Positions 7,782-16,589 of a stretch of DNA of 64,000 nucleotides are shown here, in pieces (positions within the stretch are counted from its first letter, which is position 1; each line of letters starts with the position of its first letter). The stretch is from JACVRW01 sp963813495 (GTDB lineage: Bacteria > Actinomycetota > Thermoleophilia > Solirubrobacterales > Thermoleophilaceae). Made by a program: the position numbers and the translations under genes. The notes beneath the pieces are model-generated. The model saw only the letters and a list, made by a program, of their open reading frames with translations. It made no database searches and was not told where the DNA came from. The stretch is from contig CAWEZC010000010.1 of the NCBI GenBank assembly GCA_963813495.1, positions 62,001-126,000 of the forward strand, given 5' to 3'.

Positions 7782-7967
7782 TCAGGGCGAGTACTCCCAC
7801 GGCTCCAGCAGCGGAGGCATCGGCCCGCGGTCGGGCTCCGTGCCGCAGCGGTCGCAGTGAGGCGGGCGTTCGGCGTTGCGAAAGCCCAGCGCCGCCCAGA
7901 CGATGAGCCACAGGCCGAGGCTGAGAATCGAGAGCCATATGTGGGGGAGCTCCTCGACCGGACCGTC
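7782..7967 (-). CDS. possible small membrane protein with CxxC, start unresolved
   Basis: A minus-strand frame reads IWLSILSLGLWLIVWAALGF, then HCDRCGTEPD and a PMPPLLEPWEYSP end. This looks like one membrane helix followed by a half zinc-ribbon, and is unlikely by chance. However, the frame is closed by a TGA upstream and has no ATG, GTG or TTG start; an overlapping ATG near 7938 is out of frame. Either it uses a rare start or it is a broken gene. It is the only content of note in the 377 bases between the peroxidase and the next gene. Confidence 0.35.
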   Translation of the reverse strand, partial: DGPVEELPHIWLSILSLGLWLIVWAALGFRNAERPPHCDRCGTEPDRGPMPPLLEPWEYSP

Positions 7968-8041
7968 TCACGGACGAATCTGGCGCGGCAACCCCATCCG
8001 GGGGTGACCGCTCGGTCAGGTTCCATAACCTGCGCAGCGCT

Positions 8042-8788
8042 GTGGCGGGCGACATCCAGTACGAGCTCATGCGTGTACGCCTGGGCGACGGCGAAGAGAC
8101 GACCGTCTACCTGGTGCGCCACCCGCTCGCTTCCACCCACGTGCGAGCGGTGCACTTTCCCGAGCCCACCCGCCTGGACCACTGGTGCGCTGCCCAGGGC
8201 CATCCCGAGGCCATGGTCGGCGGCTTCTTCGTGCGCGATCCCTATCGGCCCCTGGGCGAGCTCCGCCTCCGTGGGGGCCCGATCGCCCACGAGCCGATCC
8301 CTGAGCCGTGGGGCCCTCGGCGCGCGTGCGTCCATCTCCACGACGGAGTCCGGATCGCGCGCCGCGAGCAGCTCGGCGCCGACCCGCCGGGCGATCTGCT
8401 CCAGGCCGGGCCGCTGCTCGTCTCCGAGGGCCGGCCGGTGGCCATCGCTGACGACCACGAGGGCTTCTCGGGCGGGGCGGCGCAGTTCGACTCCGACATC
8501 ACGGTCGGCCGCTATCCGCGTTGCGCGCTGGGCATCGGACAGGACGAGCTGCTCGCGGTCTGCTGTGACGGACGCCGCTCGGGTGTCGACGGAGGCCTCG
8601 ACCTCGCGCAGCTGGGGCGCCTGCTCATCTCCTTCGGCGCCAGGCACGCGATCAACCTCGACGGCGGCGGCTCGGCGACGCTCGTGCATCGCGGGCACCT
8701 GCTCAACCGGCCCTACTCGAGTCACCACCAGCCCGCTCCGGAATCCCGGCCCGTGGTCACGGCGCTGGTCTTCACCGCGGGTGGCTGA
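8042..8788 (+). CDS. phosphodiester glycosidase (NAGPA/DUF2233-like) domain protein
   Basis: A 248-residue protein whose second half carries the NAGPA-type signature: RYPRCALGIGQDELLAVCCDG, then LLISFGARHAINLDGGGSAT. The conserved NLDGGGS loop is the clearest marker. Members hydrolyse phosphodiester-linked sugars or act on cell-wall glycans. No signal peptide is evident, so a cytosolic role is possible. GTG 8042 is taken as start; a TANNNT box (TAACCT, 8026-8031) lies 10 bases upstream, and ATG 8069 is an alternative. The methyltransferase start overlaps its last codons. Confidence 0.72.
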   Translation: MAGDIQYELMRVRLGDGEETTVYLVRHPLASTHVRAVHFPEPTRLDHWCAAQGHPEAMVGGFFVRDPYRPLGELRLRGGPIAHEPIPEPWGPRRACVHLHDGVRIARREQLGADPPGDLLQAGPLLVSEGRPVAIADDHEGFSGGAAQFDSDITVGRYPRCALGIGQDELLAVCCDGRRSGVDGGLDLAQLGRLLISFGARHAINLDGGGSATLVHRGHLLNRPYSSHHQPAPESRPVVTALVFTAGG

Positions 8789-9323
8789 GAGAGCCTCCGA
8801 GCGGCTCGCCTGGGCGGTCGGGGCGCTGGCCGTCCAGCAGGCAGATTGCCTGCTCGAGATCGGCTGCGGACACGGCGTGGCGGTCTCGCTCGCCTGCGCC
8901 AGGCTCACCAGCGGCCAAATCACCGCCATCGATCGCTCCGCCAAGATGATCGACCAGGCCACGAGGCGCAATCACGGCTGCATCGCCGCGGGCCGGGCCC
9001 GGCTCATGAGGACCAGCCTGACCGATGCCGACTTCGCCGGCCGGCGCTTCGACAAGATCTTCGCCGTGCACGTGGCCGTGTTCTGGCGCGAGCCGGAGCG
9101 CTCCCTGGGGATCGTCCACGAGCTGCTCGCTCCCGGCGGCGCCCTCTATCTGTTCAACCAGTCACCCGGGTGGACCGAGCCGGGGAGCGCCCCGGCCTTC
9201 GCTGCCCGGCTCGGCGGAATCCTCTCGGAGCACGACTTCGCGGTCGCCGAGGTGCTGGTGGAGCAGCTGAGCTCCGGGCCGGCGGTGGGCGTGGTGGCGC
9301 GCCCGCTTACGCCGGAGGCGTGA
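8781..9323 (+). CDS. class I SAM-dependent methyltransferase
   Basis: A 180-residue methyltransferase. The SAM-binding motif I is LLEIGCGHGVAVSLACARL near residues 22-40, followed by the acidic loop AIDRSAKMIDQA and the post-motif LLAPGGALYLFNQ. The GTG at 8781 overlaps the preceding stop by 8 bases and gives the expected MAERASERLAWAV opening, so it is chosen over longer upstream frames. Its 3' end overlaps the convergent aldose epimerase gene by 17 bases. Methyl acceptor unknown. Confidence 0.82.
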   Translation: MAERASERLAWAVGALAVQQADCLLEIGCGHGVAVSLACARLTSGQITAIDRSAKMIDQATRRNHGCIAAGRARLMRTSLTDADFAGRRFDKIFAVHVAVFWREPERSLGIVHELLAPGGALYLFNQSPGWTEPGSAPAFAARLGGILSEHDFAVAEVLVEQLSSGPAVGVVARPLTPEA

Positions 9324-10221
9324 TCCCCCAGCGCGTCGTGAACGACTCGCCCGGCTCCAGCACCACCACGTTCTCGCCGCTGCGAAAGGCGTTCGGTGGG
9401 CAGGTCATGGGTTCGATGGCGATGCTACGCCGGCTGACGCTGGGCACCGGATCGCCGGTGAAGACCATGACGTGGGAATGCCTCTCGTCCACCCACAGCA
9501 CCAGCTCCCTGCCGGAGGAGGGATCGTGGAGCGTCACGTGCGCGCGCCCGTCGTCGTCACGCTCGAGATCGCCGAAGGCATGGTCGAGACGGGTGGCGCC
9601 GATGGCCCGGCGGCTGCGGAAGTCGAACTCGGTGCCGTCGACCGCTGTGGAGTCGACCGGTATGCCGCGCTCGTCGGGATGCAGAACGGTCTGAGCCGGC
9701 AGCTCCAGGAGCAGGGAGTCGACCGTCTCGCTGCCGAGTGTCACGTAGGGGTGGGCGCCGCAGCCGTAGGGGGCGGCCTCCGCGCCGCAGTTGACGGCGG
9801 ACGTCTGGACCTGCAGGCCGCCGTCGGCGAGCCGGTACTCGGCGCTCAGGTCGAGCGTGAAGGGGTAGCCCGGCCGGGGATGCAGGCGGTGCGTCATCAC
9901 GACCCGGTGCGGCTCGCGCTCGGCGGCCGTCCAGACCGCCCAGCGCACGAGGCCGTGGATGGCGTCGAGCTCGGGCACGTCGTCGAGCGGGAGCTGGTGC
10001 GTCACGCCCCCGAACTCGTAGCGTCCATCCTCGATGCGGTTGGGCCACGGGATCAGCAGCTGGCCACGGCCCGAGCTGCTCATCTCCCCGGGCGCGTATC
10101 CGTCGAGCAGCTCACGCTCGCCGGCGGAGTACTGGCGCAGCCCCGCGCCGACCTCCACCACCGTTGCGCGCTGGCCGGCGTGGGCGATCTCGTACTGCTC
10201 CCCTGAGGGAGCGCGAGTCAC
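9307..10221 (-). CDS. aldose 1-epimerase (mutarotase) family protein
   Basis: A 304-residue galactose-mutarotase-like protein that interconverts alpha and beta anomers of hexoses. Seen: the catalytic-region histidines in ELDAIHGLVRW and YGCGAHPYVTL, and the C-terminal glutamate in VVVLEPGESFTTRWGI. It is the last of five overlapping minus-strand genes; its GTG start overlaps the NADH dehydrogenase stop by 4 bases (GTGA). The upstream genes release or oxidise glucose, so anomer exchange of glucose is the likely role. Confidence 0.85.
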   Translation of the reverse strand: MTRAPSGEQYEIAHAGQRATVVEVGAGLRQYSAGERELLDGYAPGEMSSSGRGQLLIPWPNRIEDGRYEFGGVTHQLPLDDVPELDAIHGLVRWAVWTAAEREPHRVVMTHRLHPRPGYPFTLDLSAEYRLADGGLQVQTSAVNCGAEAAPYGCGAHPYVTLGSETVDSLLLELPAQTVLHPDERGIPVDSTAVDGTEFDFRSRRAIGATRLDHAFGDLERDDDGRAHVTLHDPSSGRELVLWVDERHSHVMVFTGDPVPSVSRRSIAIEPMTCPPNAFRSGENVVVLEPGESFTTRWGITPPA

Positions 10222-11543
10222 GGAACGCTTTGAGCGGCGCGGGTCCCCCGCTCGACGCTTGCGAGCTCACCTTCGATCAGGGCGCTTTGACGCTGCCCGA
10301 AGCGCGCTCCGATCCACTTGATCAGGACCTCGACGCGCCGCCCACGGGCACCGCCGAGGTAGTAGAGGTGCACCGCCAGGTATATGAAAAAGGCCGGCGG
10401 CCCCCAGAGCTTGAGGCCCCTGACCTCGCACACTGCCTTGTTGCGGCCGATGACCGCCAGAGCCCCCTTGTCGAGGTACTTGAAGGGGGTCGAGGCTCCG
10501 GTGCCGCCGGCGTGGATCCCCTTGACCACGTGGTGGGCCTGCTGGATGGCCACCGTCGCCAGCCCCGGAAGCGGCTTGCCGCCCGGTCCCTCGAGGGTCG
10601 CGATGTCGCCGATCACGGAGATCTCCGGATGCCCCGGCACGGTCAGCTCGGGAGTCACCTGGATGCGCCCGCCGCGGTCGGTGCCGGCCCCGGTGGCGCG
10701 CGCGAGCGCTGCGGTGAGTGGCACGGCCTGGACGCCGGCCGCCCAGATCACCGTCCGGGCTTCGATTCGCTCGCTGGCATCGCCGACCTGGATCGTCACG
10801 CCGCGGGTGTCGATCGCCGTCGCCCGCACCCCCTCGCGCACGGTCACACCCAGCTCGGCGAGCCCGTCGGCGACCTTCCGCGACAGCTTCTTGCTGAATG
10901 CCGACACCAGGCGATCGCCTGCGTCGAGGAGGATCACCCGCGCGTGCGCGGGGTCGATCTGCCGGAAGCCGTGCTTCATCAACCGCGCGGTCTGGGCCAG
11001 CTGGCCGGCCACCTCCACCCCGGTCGCGCCGCCGCCGATGACCACGAAGGTGAGCCACTCCGCGCGGGTGGCCTCGTCCTGGGCGCGCTCGGCCTCCTCG
11101 AACGCGGCGAAGTAGCGGTTGCGCAGGTCGAGCACGTCTTCAAAGGTCTTGAGCCCGCACGAGACCTGCTGCCACTCGTCGCGTCCGAAATACGAGGTCT
11201 GCGCGCCGCAGGCGACGATCAGGCTGTCGTAGCCGAGACGCTCGCCGCGGTCGAGGACGAGCTCGCGGCGGTCGGCGTCGACATCGGTGACCTCGGCCAT
11301 CACAAAGCGCGTGTTGGCCGCACGTCCCAGCTCCTCGCGGATCGGCGAGGCACAGTCGCTCTCCGCGAGCCCACCCAGCGCCGCCTGGTAGAGCAGCGGC
11401 TGGAACAGGTGGTGGTTCATCCGGTCGACGAGCGTCACGTCCACGTCGGCTTGCTTCAGCCTGCCGGCGGCGGCGAGGCCGCCGAACCCCGCGCCGACAA
11501 TGACCACGCGCCGGCGGCCCGTGCCGTTGGCGTCAGGTGGCAC
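10218..11543 (-). CDS. ndh: type II NADH dehydrogenase (NDH-2)
   Basis: Single-subunit, non-proton-pumping FAD enzyme that passes electrons from NADH to quinone at the membrane. The 441 residues include VVIVGAGFGGLAAAGRL (FAD Rossmann, residues 12-28), the second nucleotide fold VVIGGGATGVEVAGQLA near 165, and VIGDIATLEGPGGKPLPG near 305, where NDH-2 proteins carry the conserved GD. A C-terminal hydrophobic patch (AFFIYLAVHLYYL) fits membrane attachment. GTG start with GGGAGGG 6-8 bases upstream, overlapping the GMC stop by 11 bases. Fourth gene of a five-gene operon. Confidence 0.88.
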   Translation of the reverse strand: MPPDANGTGRRRVVIVGAGFGGLAAAGRLKQADVDVTLVDRMNHHLFQPLLYQAALGGLAESDCASPIREELGRAANTRFVMAEVTDVDADRRELVLDRGERLGYDSLIVACGAQTSYFGRDEWQQVSCGLKTFEDVLDLRNRYFAAFEEAERAQDEATRAEWLTFVVIGGGATGVEVAGQLAQTARLMKHGFRQIDPAHARVILLDAGDRLVSAFSKKLSRKVADGLAELGVTVREGVRATAIDTRGVTIQVGDASERIEARTVIWAAGVQAVPLTAALARATGAGTDRGGRIQVTPELTVPGHPEISVIGDIATLEGPGGKPLPGLATVAIQQAHHVVKGIHAGGTGASTPFKYLDKGALAVIGRNKAVCEVRGLKLWGPPAFFIYLAVHLYYLGGARGRRVEVLIKWIGARFGQRQSALIEGELASVERGTRAAQSVP

Positions 11544-13137
11544 GAGCGGGCCCTCCCAGCGGGCCTACGCTCTCGGTGACGGCCTGCGCGCCCAGCCGCT
11601 CAAGCAGATGGTCGCCCACCCTCATCGCGTTCGCCATGGCCGTCAGGGCCGGGTTCACCGCGCCGATCGACGGGAAGAAGCTCGTGTCGACCACGTAGAG
11701 GTTGTCGAGCTCGTGGGCCTTGCAGTCGCGGTCGAGCACCGACGACTCAGGGTCGCTCCCGAAGCGGCAGGTGCCGGCCTGGTGGGCCACACCGGCCACG
11801 GGGATCACGTTGGCAAGGTACGCGTGGCGTGGGATCAGGTGATCGGGGTGCATTCCGATCTGCCCGAGGAGCGACTTGAGCTTTTGAAAGAGCCGCTTGC
11901 GGGGCTCGTGGTTGGTCGCCTGGTAGCTGAGCTTGAGCCGGCCCTCGCCGTCCACGGTCACGCGGTTCTCGGCGCGCGGCAGGTCTTCCACCGACAGCCA
12001 GAAGTCGACCGCGTGACGGGCCATCTCCTCGAGCGTCTTGGTCGGGGCGAGCTTCGTCTCCAGCGGCTTCTCGCCCCGGTACATGGGGGCCGAGGACTTG
12101 CCCACCATCTGGATGTTCCCGAGCGGAAAGTCGAAGTCGTCGCTGCCGAAATAGAAGTCGTTGAGCCCGAGTGTCTTCTGGAAGACGGTGGGGTTCGGCT
12201 CCTTGGAGAGCGCCAGCACCGCGACGCTGTCGTGGAAGGTGTAGTTGCGCCCGACCTGGTCCGAGTTGTTGGCCAGACCGCCGGGATGCTTCTCGGAGGC
12301 AGAGGAGAGCAGCAACCGCGCCGAGTTGGCCGCTCCGCAGGCGACGACCACGATGTCTGCCGTCAAGGTCTCGCGGGCGCCGTCGTGCTCGACGGCCACC
12401 TCGGTCACCGCGCTGCCCGCCGGGTCCGTATGCAGCGCTACGGCGCGCGCGTTCGTCAGCAGCGTGACGTTGTCGTACTCGAGCGCGGGGCGCACCGCCA
12501 TCACCTCGGCGTCGGACTTGGCGTGCACCAGGCACGGGAAGCCGTCGCAGGTGGCACACCGCACGCAGCGGCTGTAGGGCATGTTGCCCTCCTCGAGGAG
12601 GATCCCGCACGGGGCGTGGAATGGCTGGTGTCCTGCCGCCGCGAGGTCGTCCGAGAGCTGCTGGATGCGCGGCTCGTGCGACACCGCGGGAAACGGGTAG
12701 GGGGCGCTGGCCGGCGGCTCGGTCGGGTCCTCGCCGCGCGCGCCGTGCACCTGGTAGAGCTGCTCGGCCTCGGTGTAGTAGGGCTCGAGCTCGTCGTAGG
12801 CGATGGGCCAGGCGGGCGAGATGCCGTCGTGATGTTGGAGCTCGCCGAAGTCCTCGGCGCGGAGCCGGTAGAGCGCAGCGCCGTAGAGCTTGGTGGCGCC
12901 CCCGACGAAATAGTGCACTTGCGGCTGGAAGGGCTTGCCCTTGTCGTCGTACCAGGTGTCCTCGGAGATGTAGCGGCCATCCACGAACACCTCCTGGGCG
13001 GACCAGTTGGCGGGTTCCCGTGGGAGCCAGTCCCCCCGCTCCAGCAGCAGGATGCGCTTGCCCGACGGCGCGAGGCGGTGGACGAGGGTGCCCCCGCCGG
13101 CGCCGCTTCCGATCACGATCACGTCGTACGCACTCAT
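11533..13137 (-). CDS. GMC-family FAD oxidoreductase
   Basis: Glucose-methanol-choline oxidoreductase of 534 residues. FAD motif VIVIGSGAGGGTLVHRL is at residues 6-22, the FAD-attachment region VGGATKLYGAALYR near 80, and a cysteine-rich segment CVRCATCDGFPCLVHAKSD near 190. The active-site histidine is in HQAGTCRFG near 447, with the C-terminal VDTSFFPSIGAVNPALT. Actinobacterial relatives oxidise sugars or alcohols. Between a glucose-releasing GH15 enzyme and NDH-2, a sugar dehydrogenase role is plausible but unproven. ATG overlaps the GH15 stop by 4 bases. Confidence 0.85.
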   Translation of the reverse strand: MSAYDVIVIGSGAGGGTLVHRLAPSGKRILLLERGDWLPREPANWSAQEVFVDGRYISEDTWYDDKGKPFQPQVHYFVGGATKLYGAALYRLRAEDFGELQHHDGISPAWPIAYDELEPYYTEAEQLYQVHGARGEDPTEPPASAPYPFPAVSHEPRIQQLSDDLAAAGHQPFHAPCGILLEEGNMPYSRCVRCATCDGFPCLVHAKSDAEVMAVRPALEYDNVTLLTNARAVALHTDPAGSAVTEVAVEHDGARETLTADIVVVACGAANSARLLLSSASEKHPGGLANNSDQVGRNYTFHDSVAVLALSKEPNPTVFQKTLGLNDFYFGSDDFDFPLGNIQMVGKSSAPMYRGEKPLETKLAPTKTLEEMARHAVDFWLSVEDLPRAENRVTVDGEGRLKLSYQATNHEPRKRLFQKLKSLLGQIGMHPDHLIPRHAYLANVIPVAGVAHQAGTCRFGSDPESSVLDRDCKAHELDNLYVVDTSFFPSIGAVNPALTAMANAMRVGDHLLERLGAQAVTESVGPLGGPARAT

Positions 13138-15023
13138 CCGCTGATCTCCTCGATTCGCTCGGCCAGGATGATGCGCGCCGCCGCCTGGATCAGCGCCAGG
13201 TGCGAGAAGGCCTGTGGGAAGTTGCCAAGGTGCTGCCCCGTGCCGGTATCGAACTCCTCGGCGTACAGCCCGAGGGGCGAGGCCACACGCAGCAGCCGTT
13301 CCATCATGTCCCGGGCGCGCTGGCGATCACCGACAGCGGCGAGTGCCGAGACGAGCCAGAAGGAGCAGATCAGGAAGCTGCCCTCCTTGCCCGAGAGGCC
13401 ATCGTCGGTCTCGTCGGTGCGGTAGCGCAGCACGAAGCCATCCTCGGTCAGGTCGTCGGCGATCGCCTCCACGCTTTGGCGCAGACGCTCGTCGTCGTGG
13501 GGAAGGAAGCCGAAGAGTGCGGCCAGCAGGGTCGAGGCATCGAGTGCGTCCGTGTCGTAGTGCTGGCGCAGCACGCCGTCGCGCAGGCCGTGCTCGAGGA
13601 TGTCAGCCTTGATCTCGTCCGCCGTTGCGCGCCAGCCCACTTCGAGCTCGGGGGCGCCGCGGATGCCGGCGAGCTTCGCCGCGCGGTCAAGGGCGACCCA
13701 GCACATCAACTTCGAGGAGACGTAGTGCTGCGGCGCTCCGCGCGCCTCCCAGATCCCCTGGTCCGGATTGCCCCAGACCGCGGTGGCGCATTTGGCCTGT
13801 GCCTCGACGATGGGCCACAACCGCTGGGGCAAGCGGCCGCTGCGCCGCCCGTGGAGCAGAATCGAGTCGAGCGCCGCGCCGAAGACATCGTTCTGGCGCT
13901 GGTCGAAGGCCCCGTTGCCGAGGCGCACGGGATGCGCACCTGCGTACCCGGAGAGCTCGTCGCGGGTGGACTCGGTGAGGTCGCGCCGCCCGTCGATCCC
14001 GTACATGATCTGCAGCGCGCCGTCCTCGTTGGCCTCGAGATCGGCCACAAACTGCATGAACTCGTCGGCCTCCCAGTCGAGGTTGAGGAAGTGAAGCGCC
14101 TGCAGGGTGAAGGTGGAGTCGCGGATCCAGGTGTAGCGGTAGTCCCAGTTGCGCTCACCCCCGGGCGTCTCCGGCAGCGAGGTGGTGGGGGCGGCGACGG
14201 TGGCGCCGGTAGGCATGTAGGTCAGGCCCTTGATGGTCAGCGCAGAGCGCTGGATCGGATCGCGCCAGCGATGGTCCGGGAGGCGGGCGGTGGCCAGCCA
14301 TCGGCGCCAGAAGCGGGTGGTCGCCGCCATGCGCTCGTTGGCCTCGTCGGCGTTCTGCGGCACCGCCAGGTCGCCCGCCCAGGAGAGCGCGCAGTAGGCC
14401 TGCTCGCCCTGCTCGAGGGTATGGCGCGCGCGCGCCCAGTTGCCCTCGATGCCGAGTGCCATGTCGGTCTGCAGCCGCAGCGTCAGTTCGCCGCCGACCA
14501 CGTCGGCGGTGTGACGCTCCTCATCGGCCAGGGTCCACTCGCCCGGCACGCGGCCGTAGTCGAAGTCGGGCTCGCAGACGAGCTCCATCTCGACAAGGCC
14601 ATCCAGACACAGGATCGTGCGCACCAGCATGTGGTCGCCGTCGTAGTCGGCGGGCGGCCGGGTGTGGGGCGTGACGGTGTCCTCGTGCCGCCTCGGCCCC
14701 ATCGTCAGGGCGTCGCGCACCAGCGCCCATCCCGTCGGCGTCTTCCACGTGGTGGTCACAATGTTGGTGCCGGGCTCGTAGATCCGGGCGGTGGGGACGT
14801 TGATCCCGAACGGCCCGAGCCGGAACGAGCCCGCTTGGCGATCGAGCAGCTGCCCGAAGACGCTGGGCGAGTCGAAGCGCGGCACGCAGAGCCAGTCGAC
14901 CGATCCGTCGGGGGCCACGAGCGCGCTCGTATGGCAGTTCGAGAGAAAGGCGTAGTCCGCGATGGGTGGGAAGGGGGATGGCGCCGCAGCGCTCTGGGGG
15001 GTGGTTTCGGGCACGGTGCTCAT
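13134..15023 (-). CDS. glycoside hydrolase family 15 protein (glucoamylase/trehalase type)
   Basis: A 629-residue inverting exo-glucosidase. The N-terminus has the typical PIADYAFLSNCHTSALV and VDWLCVPRFDSPSVFG. The (alpha/alpha)6 domain shows NWDYRYTWIRDSTFTLQAL near residue 290 with the general-acid region, WEARGAPQHYVSSKLMCW near 424, and EGSFLICSFWLVSALA near 560. Many actinobacterial GH15 proteins of this length are trehalases; glucodextranase or glucoamylase activity is the alternative. No signal peptide, so it acts on internal trehalose or glycogen-derived glucan. ATG 15023 overlaps the zwf stop (ATGA). Confidence 0.87.
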   Translation of the reverse strand: MSTVPETTPQSAAAPSPFPPIADYAFLSNCHTSALVAPDGSVDWLCVPRFDSPSVFGQLLDRQAGSFRLGPFGINVPTARIYEPGTNIVTTTWKTPTGWALVRDALTMGPRRHEDTVTPHTRPPADYDGDHMLVRTILCLDGLVEMELVCEPDFDYGRVPGEWTLADEERHTADVVGGELTLRLQTDMALGIEGNWARARHTLEQGEQAYCALSWAGDLAVPQNADEANERMAATTRFWRRWLATARLPDHRWRDPIQRSALTIKGLTYMPTGATVAAPTTSLPETPGGERNWDYRYTWIRDSTFTLQALHFLNLDWEADEFMQFVADLEANEDGALQIMYGIDGRRDLTESTRDELSGYAGAHPVRLGNGAFDQRQNDVFGAALDSILLHGRRSGRLPQRLWPIVEAQAKCATAVWGNPDQGIWEARGAPQHYVSSKLMCWVALDRAAKLAGIRGAPELEVGWRATADEIKADILEHGLRDGVLRQHYDTDALDASTLLAALFGFLPHDDERLRQSVEAIADDLTEDGFVLRYRTDETDDGLSGKEGSFLICSFWLVSALAAVGDRQRARDMMERLLRVASPLGLYAEEFDTGTGQHLGNFPQAFSHLALIQAAARIILAERIEEISG

Positions 15024-16465
15024 TCCGGAATCCAGGGACCGCGCCAGCCGCCCGCGGCTGCGACGAGAGCGTCGGCTGCGTCCGGGCCCCACGATCCCTT
15101 CGCGTACGCGTGCACCGGTGGCGGTGAGTCGAGCAGCGGCTGCACCACCCGCCAGGCCTCCTCGATGCTGTCCTGGCGCGTGAAGCGCATGCTGTCTCCG
15201 ATCATCGCCGCGTGCAGGAGCACCTCATAGGGCGTTGCTCCCTCGCCGCCCTCGTCGGCGAACTCCATGTCGAGATTGATCTGCTCGGGCGTGACTCCAT
15301 CTCCGCGCTTAGCGGCGACGAGCAGCCGAATCCCCGTCGTGGGATCGAGCTTGATCACCAGCTGATCGGGTTCCGGGCTCCGCGCTCCCGAAGCCTGGAA
15401 GCCGAGCCGGGGTGGCTCATCGAACACGAGCCGCAGCTCGGTCTGGGTGATCGGCAGGTTCTTCCCCGTGCGGATGAAGAAGGGCACCCCGGACCAACGC
15501 CAGTTGTCGATCTCGAGACGCAGCGCCGCGTAGGTCTCGGTGCTGGAGTCGGGGGCGCAGCCCTCCGTATCGCAGTAGCCCTCGTATTGGCCGCGCACGT
15601 AGTGCGCAGGGTCGGCGGCGGGCATCGCCTGGAAGACCGAGACGATCGCGTTCTTGAGCGACGTGGCGTCGCGGCGGGCCGGCGGCTCCATGGCGGCGGC
15701 GGCCACGACCTGCATCAGGTGGTTGACGACGACGTCGCGCACGGCGCCGACCGGGTCGTAGAAGTGGCCGCGGTCATCGACCCCGAAGTCCTCGGCCATC
15801 GTGATCTGGACCGAGGAGAGGTAGTTGCGGTTCCAGACCGGCTCGAACATCGTGTTTGCGAACCGCAGAAAGAGGATCTCGACCAGACCCATCTTGCCCA
15901 GGAAGTGGTCGATCCGGTACAGCTGTGATTCGTCAAGGTACTTGTGGACCTGCTCGTTGAGTGCGGCCGCCGACGCCACGTCATGCCCGAACGGCTTCTC
16001 CACCACGACGCGCGCGGACTTCGTCAGCCCCGCGTTCGCCAGGCCCTCGATGACCATGCCAAAGAGCGAGGGCGGGATCTCGAGGTAGAACACCGGGCTG
16101 CGAGCGTCCTTGAGGGCGGCGGCCATCCGCGCGTAGGTGGCGTCGTCACCGAAGTCGCCGGCCAGGTATGAGAGGCGCGCCGAAAAGCGGTCGAAGACCT
16201 CGTCGTCGATCGTCTCGCCGCAGTCCTGGATGCACTGGCGTGCGTGCGCCCGGAGTTGCTCGACCGTCCAGTCGTCACCGGCCACACCGACGATCGGGCA
16301 ATCGAGCAGGCCGCGGCTCTCCAGGCGGTAGAGCGAGTGGAAGGTCATCACCTTGGCGAGGTCGCCCGTGATCCCGAAGACCACGAACACGTCGGCGGGC
16401 TGTGTGCCGCTGGCATCGGGCTGGGCCGGAGCGGCGCCGGGGCCAGGTCGTACCGCGGTGCTCAT
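15020..16465 (-). CDS. zwf: glucose-6-phosphate dehydrogenase
   Basis: Oxidises glucose 6-phosphate to 6-phosphogluconolactone with NADP, the entry to the pentose phosphate pathway. The 481 residues show the cofactor loop VVFGITGDLAK near 28-38, the active-site motif YRIDHFLGK near 180 (usual RIDHYLGKE, here followed by M), and FFIRTGKNLP near 340 with the substrate-binding lysine. ATG 16465 is chosen because the upstream in-frame extension has no homology. First gene of the zwf-GH15-GMC-ndh-epimerase operon. It diverges from the cyclase gene, with regulatory dyad A between them. Confidence 0.92.
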   Translation of the reverse strand: MSTAVRPGPGAAPAQPDASGTQPADVFVVFGITGDLAKVMTFHSLYRLESRGLLDCPIVGVAGDDWTVEQLRAHARQCIQDCGETIDDEVFDRFSARLSYLAGDFGDDATYARMAAALKDARSPVFYLEIPPSLFGMVIEGLANAGLTKSARVVVEKPFGHDVASAAALNEQVHKYLDESQLYRIDHFLGKMGLVEILFLRFANTMFEPVWNRNYLSSVQITMAEDFGVDDRGHFYDPVGAVRDVVVNHLMQVVAAAAMEPPARRDATSLKNAIVSVFQAMPAADPAHYVRGQYEGYCDTEGCAPDSSTETYAALRLEIDNWRWSGVPFFIRTGKNLPITQTELRLVFDEPPRLGFQASGARSPEPDQLVIKLDPTTGIRLLVAAKRGDGVTPEQINLDMEFADEGGEGATPYEVLLHAAMIGDSMRFTRQDSIEEAWRVVQPLLDSPPPVHAYAKGSWGPDAADALVAAAGGWRGPWIPE

Positions 16466-16537
16466 AGCGGGGCCATTCCGTCGGGGGAGGGGCGGCGATC
16501 GTCGAGCTGGATGGTGCCGGGGCGGATCCACGGTCGC

Positions 16538-16556
16538 ATCACCCCGATCGGATGAT
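16538..16556. promoter_or_regulatory. regulatory dyad A (WTCAYCC-N5-GGRTGAW) between zwf operon and cyclase gene
   Basis: ATCACCC-CGATC-GGATGAT, two 7-base half-sites with a 5-base spacer. Facing right, 21 bases separate it from TACGGT (16578-16583), which is itself 6 bases before the cyclase GTG. Facing left, a degenerate -10 (CACCAT) sits 21 bases away in front of zwf. One of six copies of the same dyad in this window. Confidence 0.7.
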
Positions 16557-16577
16557 TCCGCCCCGAATCGCATCGCT

Positions 16578-16589
16578 TACGGTGCCATC
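16578..16589 (+). promoter_or_regulatory. -10 box TACGGT, leaderless start of cyclase gene
   Basis: TACGGT followed by 6 bases and the GTG start codon; no Shine-Dalgarno is visible. The expected transcription start coincides with the GTG. Confidence 0.6.

Noticed and set aside
7985..8010. CCCCATCC-GGGGGTGACC before the phosphodiester-glycosidase gene as a seventh regulatory dyad
   Set aside because: Half-sites do not fit the consensus, the centre is too short, and the distance to TAACCT is 17 bases rather than 21-22.
10164..13425. Long plus-strand open frames (about 470 and 640 codons) opposite ndh and the GMC gene
   Set aside because: Both are mirror frames of recognised enzymes; no motif of any kind in their translations.
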